Below are positions 31,617 to 40,996 of a DNA stretch of 64,000 nt, one piece after another. The DNA is taken from positions 28,440,312 through 28,504,311 of the forward strand of contig CM053336.1 in NCBI GenBank assembly GCA_028583605.1, in the 5' to 3' direction. How positions within the stretch are numbered: position 1 is the first letter of the stretch; the number at the start of each line of letters is the position of its first letter. Below the pieces are notes generated by a model. That model was given only the letters and a program-made list of their open reading frames with translations, did no database searches and was not told the origin of the DNA. A program made the translations under genes and the position numbers. The DNA comes from Dastarcus helophoroides (Eukaryota > Arthropoda > Insecta > Coleoptera > Bothrideridae).

Positions 31617-32438
31617 TCAGGTCAGGTCAGGGGATCTAGGCGGCCATAATTCTGTTCCTGCTCTGCCTATCCAGTGATTATTGTAATTTTGGTCCAAATA
31701 TGCACGTGCCAAAACACTAAAATGCGCAGGGGCACCATCGTGCATAAACCACATTCGATTTCGAATTAAAACGGGGACATCTTGTAACAGCACTGGTAAA
31801 TCATTTTCAAGAAAGTGACGATAATTTTCTCCATTTAATCTTCTTGGCAGAAAAAAGGGTCTAATTAAATAGTCGTCAACAATTCCTGCCCACACATTTA
31901 CCGAGAATTGTTCTTGGTGATTGTTGTGGAAGTTTCTAATTGCATTTCGGGAAAAACTGGCTTCATCAGTAAATAATACTTCTCTGTCAAATAGTGGATT
32001 TTCAACAATTTTTTGAATAAACCATTGGCAGAAATTTATACTAAATGGTAAATCCCGAGGCAGTAAGACCTGAACCCGTTGAATATGGTAAGGGTATAAC
32101 AAAAAATCGTGAAGTATCCTCCAGACTAAAATATGGGAGATATTTAAATTACTAGCAATTTTCCTTGTGCTTATTTCGGGATTTTGCTCAACTGAATTAA
32201 GAACAGCTATTTCAGTTTCTTCTGTTCTTGCGGTTCTTTGTGCCCCTTTTAAGTGATGATCGGGTTGTTTAAAACATCCCTTCTCGCGTAGTCTTCTATG
32301 AACGCTTGAAAAAGTTCTTGCATCTGGCACAATTCTTTGCGGAAAACGCTCTGCATACAGTCGCCTGGCTTCAAATGCATTTCCATCCGCAAGACCGTAC
32401 ATGTAATGAACATCGGCAAACTCAGCATTCTGAAACAT
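31617..32438 (-). pseudogene. Tc1/mariner-like transposase with DUF4817-type HTH, 3'-truncated
   Basis: A 273-codon open frame. It has an N-terminal HTH (FADVHYMYGLADGNAFEARR then FPQRIVPDARTFSSVHRRLR), a middle HTH (EISTRKIASNLNISHILVWR), LFTDEASFSRNAIRNFHNNH with the first catalytic Asp, NVWAGIVDDYLIRPFFLP, and WFMHDGAPAHFSVLARAYLD with the second. It ends at RSPDLT, just before the third catalytic residue and final 60 or so residues. The coding part is clean, so truncation is the only obvious defect. The break coincides with the edge of the Polinton-associated sequence, hence one element interrupted the other. It is a DDE transposase, non-functional as it stands. Confidence 0.8.
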
Positions 32439-32459
32439 ATTTTCTTATACTTATCAATC

Positions 32460-33900
32460 ACTCACATTCAGATAAAGTATTGAAGTGAAAAATTTGACAC
32501 TTGGTTGTAAACACAAAACTAAATCTCAGTGGCATTTTTTTTCCAAAAATGTTTATCGACCTGTTTGTGGGAACGCCACTGGTGGAATCAGAACAAATGT
32601 TTTTTTTGTCAAAATACTTGCTTTTATACCCAGATATCGTGTACTGAATATCAAAAAAATATCTAAACCAGTCTCAGAAATATTGAAGAAAAACCGATTT
32701 TTTCTTCAATTTTTACCGCCCTGTATGTCGAAAATGAAGCGTTTCCGGACCTATGTTAATATGAAAATTTTGTCTTAAAATCCAGGATTATCCCCCTGCC
32801 GGTTCAGCATGCAATTATGAAACATCCTGTATATGGAAAATTGTAAGGACAAACTTTTTACAGTTATGGTCGCAGAATGCATGTATCTTCCCGAAAGCTT
32901 AAAAATACATATATTATTAACACCTTTTAATTTTTCACAAAAAACATAGTTCCAGCGACCGGTAACAAATTTCTCTCCGACGAATATATAGGTAAATTCA
33001 GTATGTGAAAAAAAAAATGATCGCTCATAATGACTGCATTCTTTATACTTTTGTCGAATCCAATCCTTTGATTTTATATTTTTAGCGTTCAATGGAATGA
33101 TGTTTTTTATAATGACATTTAAGCTATATATGTCGATAATAGTCTGTGGAATGTCTTCTTGTTCAGTGGAGACTTCTTTGGTGCTTACGTTCCAACTATG
33201 TTCACTAAATGATAATGATTCTTCTGTATTATCCTTACTACAATTTTTCACTTTCTTTTATTCACTAAATTGGTTTACATTGATGGAATGTGCATTAATT
33301 TTAGAATTTGAAAAATAGTTACGTAATTCTTTGAAAGCCTCTTTACTTAGTTGGAGTTCTTTTGGTAGAAGGTAATTAGATACAACGTTAATTTTTGCCT
33401 GCTGTACGTTGTTTGACGAAAAATTTACTATATTAATTTCATCATTGCTAAATTTCTCAGATTTAAACATACCCAAATCGTTCAGTATATTTCTTTATCT
33501 TGTATCATTCATTTTCAATTCTATGCATATGTTTGATAACAAAGAGTTTTCTAATCTCGGGGATATTTTGATAGCGTCAGGAATATTTTTACCAATGTTG
33601 TTATATCTATCGTGGATTTTTCATCCCTGATTTTACGATTATCGTCCATTTTCTGGTTTGTTAATATATGTTTTATTTGAACATTGTGGTGAAAAATGGA
33701 ATATATTTAATGGTCCTTAACTTTCAGTTAAGTGCTTACGTTTAACTTTTAAACGATTATTTGTCATAAGCAAAGTACACACCAGTTTTAAGTAGTGTCC
33801 AAAATCGATCAGCAGGAAAAATAATTAATACAAAACTTCCTCGATAACTTTCCAAATTTTTAAATACAAAACGGGAAATTGACATTAAAAAAAAAAAGAC
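32460..33900 (-). other. Unrecognised minus-strand reading frames
   Basis: Two frames (33258-33476 and 32775-33251) lie almost end to end, separated only by a stop around 33250, and may be one protein of about 230 residues. Visible features are Asn/Ser-rich sequence, KDWIRQKYKECSHYERSFFF, and GRWNYVFCEKLKGVNNICIF followed by KLSGRYMHS. The Cys spacing hints at a DNA-binding domain seen in some transposase-derived proteins, but I cannot name it. The rest of the interval shows nothing recognisable. Confidence 0.3.
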
Positions 33901-33904
33901 AATC

Positions 33905-34262
33905 ACATTGGTGGGAGTAAGTGTTGCCGAGGGGCGACTTTCCACGGCGCCGCCCAAGAAAAGGAGAAGGAGGACGCAGGTTACCCACCTCGCCTCGGAT
34001 CCTGAGAGAAATCTGTTCGGCTAGCCCCGAAAGCTACCCGGAGAGAACTTCCAACAAGGAGGCTCGAGGTAAAGATGGTGTTTTACTCGCCGCTGCCCCC
34101 CCTTGCCGTAAGAACTCCCTAGGAAACCCCCGTAAGGTTAGCCACACCAGTAACTCCGGAACTCAATCCGAGGTGAATCCCCTGCCTCCAAGGGCAATCC
34201 CCCCTCCCGTGATCTGAAGGACTTAAAACTAAGTTGAAAAGAGGGCCTCTGACGGCCCACTG
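33905..34262. other. GC-rich island next to LTR-like repeat
   Basis: A markedly GC-richer stretch, unlike its surroundings, that runs up to the LTR-like repeat. A plus frame (33921-34217) is Pro/Arg/Ser-rich with no motif and is probably compositional. On the minus strand it would be the sequence just inside an LTR, so it may be the untranslated leader of that retroelement. Confidence 0.35.
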
Positions 34263-34265
34263 GAG

Positions 34266-35118
34266 CAAAAATTGACACTGGTTGGACCCAAGCCCACCAG
34301 AACAAGCTACGTAAGCAACCGAAAAGGGACTGTAGGTAAAATTTCAAACGGTATTATAATTTAGGTCGCAATCCAAAAATCTGACACATCTAGGGTTGGG
34401 ACAATCCCCAAATAAGAATATAAAAAGGGGTACTTAAGTGATTGTCATGAAGGGTCCCAGGTCGAAAGGGATGCTGATATTTCGTGCAGCTATTGGATCG
34501 TTGACACGAACTCCCTTCAATGAAGTTCTCGAAGCCCACACTTGAAGGTTTCCAGAAGACGATGACCACTCCTTTGGACCTCCTCGTGTCCCTTTTCAGG
34601 TCCTGATTGGCCGATCAGAGATGGATCCAAAGTTCCTGATGACCAGGATTCAAAAATGAACCCGTCAAGGATCCCAACCAAAAAAAAAAGCCTATAAGGA
34701 TGAAGAAAAATAGGATTTACCCTTTCAAATACCGAGGGTTGAGGGGCACATGCTCATACCTTGGTTATTAGTCGGCTCTGCCGCGTGCTTGGGAAGCACC
34801 TTCCTTCTTATTCCCGAAAAACCGGAACCATCTGAGGTTTTCGTCCTAACTCAGTAACACCATGAAATACAATCGCCCCAGACGGTCCGAAGATGGGTTA
34901 CATTAAATCCCTTACCGGAAAACCAACCAAGATGCACTTGGAAAATCCTGTAACCTCACCTTGAGAAGGATGACACCCAAGTGAACGACAAGAGAGAAGA
35001 TGGACGATTTCCCCTACACCAAGACTGACAGAAGATATGTCAGCACTTATAAAACCAACCAATGTATGTTTGGTGGCCTAGCCACACGCCCTATTTCTAA
35101 CGGAAATTTAAACCGTAA
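34266..35118 (-). repeat. LTR-like dispersed repeat, copy 2
   Basis: High-identity match to 19934-20505 with the same boundaries, TGTTACGG on one side (minus) and CACTGG-TGGACCC on the other. It carries an additional internal segment at about 34633-34917 that is missing from copy 1. No coding region is seen. It is probably a solo LTR or terminal LTR of a Gypsy-like element. Confidence 0.65.
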
Positions 35119-36650
35119 CAGCCTCCTCCAAAGTTGATCATCATTCATTGGTTGAAACTCGTGTATGGACGTAATTTGAATTGTGGCGAAAAAAACTGTT
35201 CTAAGGTGCTTATTACCTCTACCCTGGTCGCAGCAACGATGATGGTGTTTTCCAGGGTCTTATCTGGAATATTGGCCACGAAGAGGTGGGCTTCATTTAC
35301 CTCCAGTTGAATAATTTGCTTGCGATGATACCAAATTGGATGTGCCTTATTTCTTTTGGACTGACGAGGCATTTCCATTAAAATTATATCTTATGAGACC
35401 ATATTCCAAAAGAGTTCTTACGAACAAAAACCGATTTTTTATTTATAACTATTAAACTTTATTAACGATTAAAACAACAATAGATTTTTTAATTAAACAC
35501 TCGGCAGGTCTTAGAAAATATGTGAAATAACATTTGGTATGTTAGTGTCAAAGTTCAAACTTTGTGAGGGTTCGACATTATCTTCGGGGGACACGGCAAT
35601 AACAATTATAAAAGCTGTTTGCGTTTTATGCAATTAGAATCAGAAAAATAAAGGATGTGGTTACGAACCACAAGTTTTTATGACGGACGGCTGATGTACT
35701 AGCTGGACTTGTGGATAAAATACAAAACGAAATGGGATGAAATATAACCGCTGTAATTGCACTAAGGCATTACCTTTCTGGTTATATTCCTTAGACCAAT
35801 GTTTCGTTGACTTGGCGATATAAATAATGTTGTCTAAATGACTTATATTTTTTCGCATTCTTGGGGACTGCCGATAGAACGGAAAGCTTAAAACAAAGAA
35901 AAATGTAGTGTAGTCCGAACTTAAACTAGTAACCAGATCAGAATATTGTACTTGGAAAATAAATTCTGTCAAACTGACCTATCTTTTTATACTTATAGTT
36001 TAGATGCTTGTATCGTGTGAAAACGAATCTAATATTTATTGGCAATAAAATACACTTTAATATGCTCTAATGTTAACAATAGAATAGACAATATGTTATT
36101 TTGTATTCTGTATTTACATTATATACAGTAGAATATACTTTTAACATTAGGGCCTGTTGGTAACACGTGATTGTGACGCGTGATGGTCACGCAAAACTAC
36201 AAGTTTACCCCCTATCCAAAAATCGCTTAAGCAGTTTTCATTTCTTAAACGTTTAAATTTTCCAATAGATTGCAACTTTAAAGAAAAGTCGAAATTTATA
36301 GTATAAAGTCAAAATTTGAGAAAAAAATGAAAATTTTCAAAAAAATGAATGATTTTGACGACATTTCATGTTCAAAAAAAGGCCAAATATTCTAAAAAAT
36401 ACAATTTTTCGAAAAAGTAGTAATAAAAAAATTGAAATTTAGTGAAAAATAAAAAAAATGTAGTCAAAGACAACTTTATTAAAATATTTACTTACCCACA
36501 CTAGACGGCCTTTGCCTTTTTGCAGGTGGTCAGGAAAATCATCATTGGAGATCGAAAAAAAAATGTTTTAAGACAACACAATTACTATATATAAATGTTA
36601 TGGTGCGAAATATTAACAACGCTAATAGCATTTACAATCTTAATTGTTCA
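35119..36650. other. Interval without recognised gene
   Basis: Minus frames at 35145-35378 and 35661-35972 have no motif I recognise. From 36200 to 36480 there is AT-rich low-complexity sequence like that at 850-2600. Confidence 0.4.
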
Positions 36651-36654
36651 TGCT

Positions 36655-37490
36655 TTAAAACAGTTTCCTATTTTTGTTTCTGGATCGCGACGCCCTTAGC
36701 GATTGGTCTAACGCTTTGAAGTCTCCAAAATTGAAGGGGGTAGTTTAAAAATATGTCTTGTACCATCATTTTTTTTATTAATCAATATTTTCTCCCCCTG
36801 AAGCAAATCCAGCTGTTTGAGAGAGCACACATGTTGTTTAAACGACAACATTAACATGCTTCGGCATCATACTTAGCGTTCTCTCATATATTCGAAATTT
36901 TTTCACTAATATTCTGAACGTATTTTCGCTTACACAACAAGTTCTACTAAGCCTGCAATTAAAAATGCGATTTTCCTCATTACTGGCTGTTTGATGTCCT
37001 GGGTAGGGTTTCGCAAAATTTTGTGAAAGAGGAAAAGCTCCGTCCCCACTATCACGCGAGGCAAAATTACATTCGTTTCTGGTAGAGCTTTATCTGCTGG
37101 TATTTGCAGTTGACTGGTTCGCAATAATTTTCCAAGAGTCGACAAATAAAAAATGGCACTATCGAATATTTTCCGTAAGAGCCGACATCTACAGCAATAA
37201 ATTTGTAGTCATCTGATACTAGGTCTAGCAACACAACGCTGAAAGATTATTTATAAGCGAAGTAGAATGAACAAGTAGACTGAGCTTGTATTATTACGCT
37301 CGCATAAGATTTGGAAAATTTCATCGTTGCCAAAATCCTTTTTCTACTTCTTTCCACATAGTTAAGGCATTTCCCGGAGCTATAATTGGTTAAATATATC
37401 TTTATAGGTATTGTAAACAATTTCTCTAATGGTGCTCTTCCCGATTCGGAAAGTATAAGCTCTAGATTTAAATGAATTGCCATTCGCTAA
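36655..37490 (-). pseudogene. PIF/Harbinger transposase fragment
   Basis: The minus strand reads, over several frames, a weak LCGAIDGKH-type region near 37300, KFIAVDVGSYGK with a catalytic Asp near 37200, STLGKLLRTSQLQIPADKAL then PETNVILPRVIVGTE, where the usual GD motif is GT, and a C-terminal RARRVVENAFGI-like remnant near 36900 with MMPKHVNVVV near 36840. This is the catalytic region of a Harbinger-type nuclease (HARBI1 relatives). Frame breaks and loss of a catalytic acid make it inactive. The associated Myb-like protein was not seen. Confidence 0.75.
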
Positions 37491-38069
37491 AAATTTGCAA
37501 AAAAAATAATTGTAGTCCCTCTTTCAGGTGACATTGGTAAATAAAATTGGTGCAAATTGAATGATAATTATTGAAAGGCCAAACAGTTAAGGAAAACTAA
37601 AAATGATCAAGGTGTAAAACAACCAAAACCAAAAAATTAAAAAAAAAAGAATTGCCCTTCCTGTACAGTCGCCTTGAATAACCATTATCGTTGCAAGCAA
37701 CTAATTTATCAGTTGTTAATTCTGATGAAGAGGATGACGCCGACGAACCTTAAAAAACTATTTGGATCTGCAACCTCTCGCTTAACAGTTTTTATCCACA
37801 AATGATAAAGACGAGAACAAAAACACAGGTTGATTTTTCTTTATATGAAACCGAAAAAAAATTAAGAAAAACAAATTTTAAACCACAAAAAAATCAATTC
37901 TCTATGGTTTCTAACAGAATTCTATGTTTATCTGTGTATGTCTAAAAAGCTATTTCTAGATTTGTTCAAACATAAATAAATTTTAAATTTTATACAATAA
38001 AAGGATGTAAATGTAGAACACACTGGTCGTTTACTGTTGACGGTTGTCCATAACAGTTTTAAAATGACC
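37491..38069. other. Interval between Harbinger and piggyBac relics
   Basis: AT-rich. A Ser/acidic stretch readable on the minus strand near 37700-37750 could be a remnant of the piggyBac gene, but it is too short to assign. Confidence 0.35.
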
Positions 38070-38885
38070 AATGTCCATCTCTTCTAATGTCAGATTGTGG
38101 AATAGGTTTTGTTGGACCACGTTTTAGCAAATACTTTTTTCTTAAACACATAATTGTTGCAACTTCTGTCTTGAAAGTAAGCGATTCCCTGTTTTTTGAA
38201 TGGGTGGAAGGTGCATTCCCGCTTGTATAGCAATACGCAATTTACTAGGGCCATGTCCAGAAAATGAAAAAAAAAAAAGTATATATTGCTTTGATCTTAT
38301 TGCTGTTCTATAATAAAATGCTAACTACTAAATCTACCCCACCCATAAACTTGTTACAAGTTTCTGCAATGAATAGACAAGCAAACGCATTATATTTGGT
38401 TTTTCTGTTAAACTGTTTCAAGTGGATGCAAATGTATTGTATATACCAAAACAGACTTGTTATCTAGCCATTTTACAGCTCTTATTTCAGTCCCATTAAC
38501 TGTCATTTGCTTCTTTTCAATATATCCTTGCCTTTGTTTTTTCATAGAAGATTATGAGAAAATGTGAGCCCCGGAAACCTAGCTAGTCGAACAGTACCTA
38601 ATTGAAAAATTGCTATTGCTCCCAGATCCAAAAATAGTTCCAGTGATGAAAACCAGTTGTCAAAGAAAACTAAATAATTTTTGTTGTGTGGTGCAATTTC
38701 AGTCAAGGTCAATAGCACATTTGAACTCGCATCAACATTAGGATTAGGATTATGTGTATGATTCCATTTACATCACACAAAACATAAATTTTGTAACCCC
38801 ATTTATGGGGTTTTTTGGGGTTTTATTGGCGCAGCCCTGATTTGCCTTTATATGGAATAATTTGTTCATTTACACATAAGAACTA
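38070..38885 (-). pseudogene. piggyBac-like transposase fragment
   Basis: Across frames the minus strand reads QQIIPYKGKSGLRQ, then NPKKPHKWGYKIYVLCD, where a catalytic Asp lies in the DVNG context, and NYLVFFDNWFSSLELFLDLG with another catalytic Asp. FRGSHF-type and WLDNK-type sequence follows, then FFFHFLDMALVNCVLLYKRE. These are the central catalytic blocks of piggyBac transposases. Stops are frequent, both ends are missing and no TTAA-flanked TIR was identified. It is distinct in sequence from the piggyBac copies at 54828-56796 and 62170-63560. Confidence 0.82.
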
Positions 38886-38912
38886 TTGCGTGGGTAGGAC
38901 TTGCCATGTTCT

Positions 38913-39160
38913 TCAATAATCATTCCATAAGCGGTCGAATTTTGAATAAGCGATCTGTTTAAGTTTAATTGAATTTTCTGATAAAAAAGTGCTGACAGAA
39001 TCGAAACATCCATACTCATTCATCTGCAGGCATTGAATCCAAAAATTGATATTTTTCAACATAGCCTCCATTCTATCTTGTACACTGAAAATGGTGACAC
39101 CCTCGCCTTGTAAAGACATATTTAATTCATTCATTTTACAAAAAATGTCAAATTTCAGAC
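38913..39160 (-). pseudogene. hAT transposase fragment
   Basis: The minus frame KMNELNMSLQGEGVTIFSVQ with DRMEAMLKNINFWI matches the region of ZBED/FAM200-like hAT transposases after the catalytic core. Only about 75 residues remain between a piggyBac relic and a mariner fragment. It is non-functional. Confidence 0.65.
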
Positions 39161-39204
39161 TAGTTGATAGGTTAGTTTCGATTTGGCAGCCATCCGAGTC
39201 AGAC

Positions 39205-39430
39205 GTGTTTCGTGATTTTCGCTAAGATGGAAAAAGTGCAGTATCGTTCGGTAATTCGCTTTTTGTTTTTGGATAGAAAAAAATGCGAGGAGATGAAAGC
39301 AAAGTTGGATGCTGTTTATGGGGACATGTCGCCATCTATGACCACAATTAGATATTGGTTCAACGAATTTAACCGTGGGCGAACATCCGTTTTTGATAAG
39401 GAGCGACCAAGACGCTCGGCAGACGTGGTT
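39205..39430 (+). pseudogene. mariner transposase N-terminal fragment
   Basis: Plus-strand MEKVQYRSVIRFLFLDRKKC leads to EEMKAKLDAVYGDMSPSMTT and IRYWFNEFNRGRTSVFD, the N-terminal HTH of a mariner transposase, and then RPRRSADV. The frame stops matching at about 39430, where the opposite-strand viral nucleoprotein relic begins, so the catalytic domain is lost. It is a different subfamily from the mariner at 10.5-11.5 kb. Confidence 0.8.
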
Positions 39431-40385
39431 CTTGGTCAAAGTCTTCCAAAACTGCGGCATATACCTTATTGACATTATAGGCGTGAGTAGACATATGCAA
39501 CACATGCACTATTGAGTAATATGTTCGTAGCTTGACCATCAAATATATGTCTAGCGTAAATTGATCTAACAGATCTAAGTAATGCACCTGTAATATGAAC
39601 AAACTCAAAAAATGAGGGTTTGCTACAGCTGAATATGCAGATTTCAAAACCAGACCTAAATCTACCTGATATGGGAAATAAGAGAAGGGGTCATCTAATT
39701 CCTCTTCTTCGGACATCATCTTGTCAATTTCATCTCCAATTTGGTTAATGTCCAGTCCATAAGGTCTGTCATTTTCCCCATCCCTAAAAAGTTGATAATG
39801 TATCCATAAGACATTAAGGCAGCGCAATCCTTAAACCGGGATCCTGTAGTGCTGATTCTGATATTGGCTAGTCTACGACCAGGAAACTTGTTGAAGAACA
39901 TATCGATGACACCTACTAGACCGTTATAGCCACGATCATTCTGCCATCCCCAATACAAATCAGATATCTCTGATATTTCTTGTCCTCCAGAGATAGATTT
40001 TATCCGTTCCGTCATCCGACCAGCGATTGCAGTTTTATTGTCAGGGACCTTTGCCCTTATCAGTCTATATATCCCTGTAACATAAACTGCCATCCATTCG
40101 TCATTTGATTTAGAAGTGACTGTCCTTTCTGTCTTATCTCTTCTTTTCATTTCAACCTGGAAATTGGCTAGATCACGAGGGGTAATTCCTTGATTTCTTT
40201 CACCAATTGAGACTCCATATGAATTCCAAGGTTCTATTAATTTGTCAGAAATTTCAGTCAGTCAGAAATAGTACAAAAAAAGTTTTGCATACATCGATTG
40301 ATATATTATTGTCTAAAATGGACGTTTTTAATACTCCTCTGACTCCCTGAATGTCTTCGAAAATAAGAGTGATAGGCACTCTTCT
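39431..40385 (-). pseudogene. Endogenous rhabdovirus-like nucleoprotein relic
   Basis: From about 40382 the minus strand reads FEDIQGVRGVLKTSILDNN, then, after a one-base shift near 40258, PWNSYGVSIGERNQGITPRD, EWMAVYVTGIYRLIRAKVPD, GVIDMFFNKFPGRRLANIR, SRFKDCAALMSYGY and, after another shift near 39800, EIDKMMSEEEELDDPFSYFP followed by YQVDLGL and SAYSAVANP. The SRxKDCAAL and SYFPYQVDLGL-type blocks are the conserved core of rhabdovirus nucleoproteins, which coat the viral RNA. About 300 residues remain, covering the N-terminal lobe and the start of the C-terminal lobe. Two or more frameshifts exclude a functional product. At one end it meets a mariner fragment, at the other a Gypsy gag start. 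Confidence 0.82.
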
Positions 40386-40640
40386 TTTTCTTGCCGTCGT
40401 TCTTCATCGTTTCGTCTTCGTTCTTCCTCCTGTTCTTTTTCTTGTCGTCTTCGTTCTTGTTTCTGTTCTTTTTCTTGTCTTCTTTGTTACTCCTTTTCTT
40501 TTTCCTCTTTGTCTTTAAACATTGCTAATAAAGCTTGCAATTAATTGTTGTTCCATTTTGGCCGATTTTACTTGACGCGCCTCGTATAATTATTTAACAG
40601 TTTAAAACGTCCGAAATAAAGTTAACTGCGGCACCTGGCA
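40386..40640 (-). pseudogene. Gypsy leader and gag start (copy 2)
   Basis: An ATG at 40556 is followed by a frame that, apart from a 4-bp AATT duplication at codon 5 and one stop, encodes QALLAMFKDKEEKEKE and then a long Glu/Lys/Arg/Gln-rich coil (QEKEQKQERRRQEKEQEEER) to about 40386. The leader and first codons match 13507-13680. Gag would form the retrotransposon particle. The frame changes directly into rhabdovirus-like nucleoprotein sequence without spacer. Confidence 0.65.
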
Positions 40641-40994
40641 CGAATGTCTTTTGGGTAATAAGCACAATCCATGAATAATCCCACTTCTGACAGCAGATGC
40701 TACGGGCTTTATCGGTTCGAATTGATTAATACGTGAATTGCATAATACCCACTTTATTTTCAAACTCAACTCGGATCACTACAACTGAACAATTAACTCA
40801 ATTATTGACGTCTAATTGCTAACTCACTACTTAACTACACGGACTCTAACTGACTGACTCGAGGGAAAGCTGACCGCCTTATATAGTTTTGGCTCCCGGC
40901 TTCTAGAACTTTTCGGCAGATAAGGTTTATCGTTTGCCAAAATTTCTCGCGGCCGCTTTCCCCTTATCAGATCTTTCTAGAAACTTTTCTTACT
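40641..40994 (-). repeat. Gypsy LTR and leader, interrupted by pogo
   Basis: The minus strand contains a TATA-type ACTATATAAGGCGG at about 40880-40893, an AATAAA near 40756, and TGTCAGAAGTGGGATT near 40688, the sort of sequence found at the LTR-leader junction of insect Gypsy elements. The outer LTR part is cut at 40995 by the pogo element and may resume at 43416. Confidence 0.6.
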
Positions 40995-40996
40995 TA

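Noticed and set aside
33921..34217. Pro/Arg-rich plus frame in the GC-rich stretch
   Set aside because: Composition explains the open frame. It sits beside an LTR-like repeat and is more likely an untranslated leader on the other strand.
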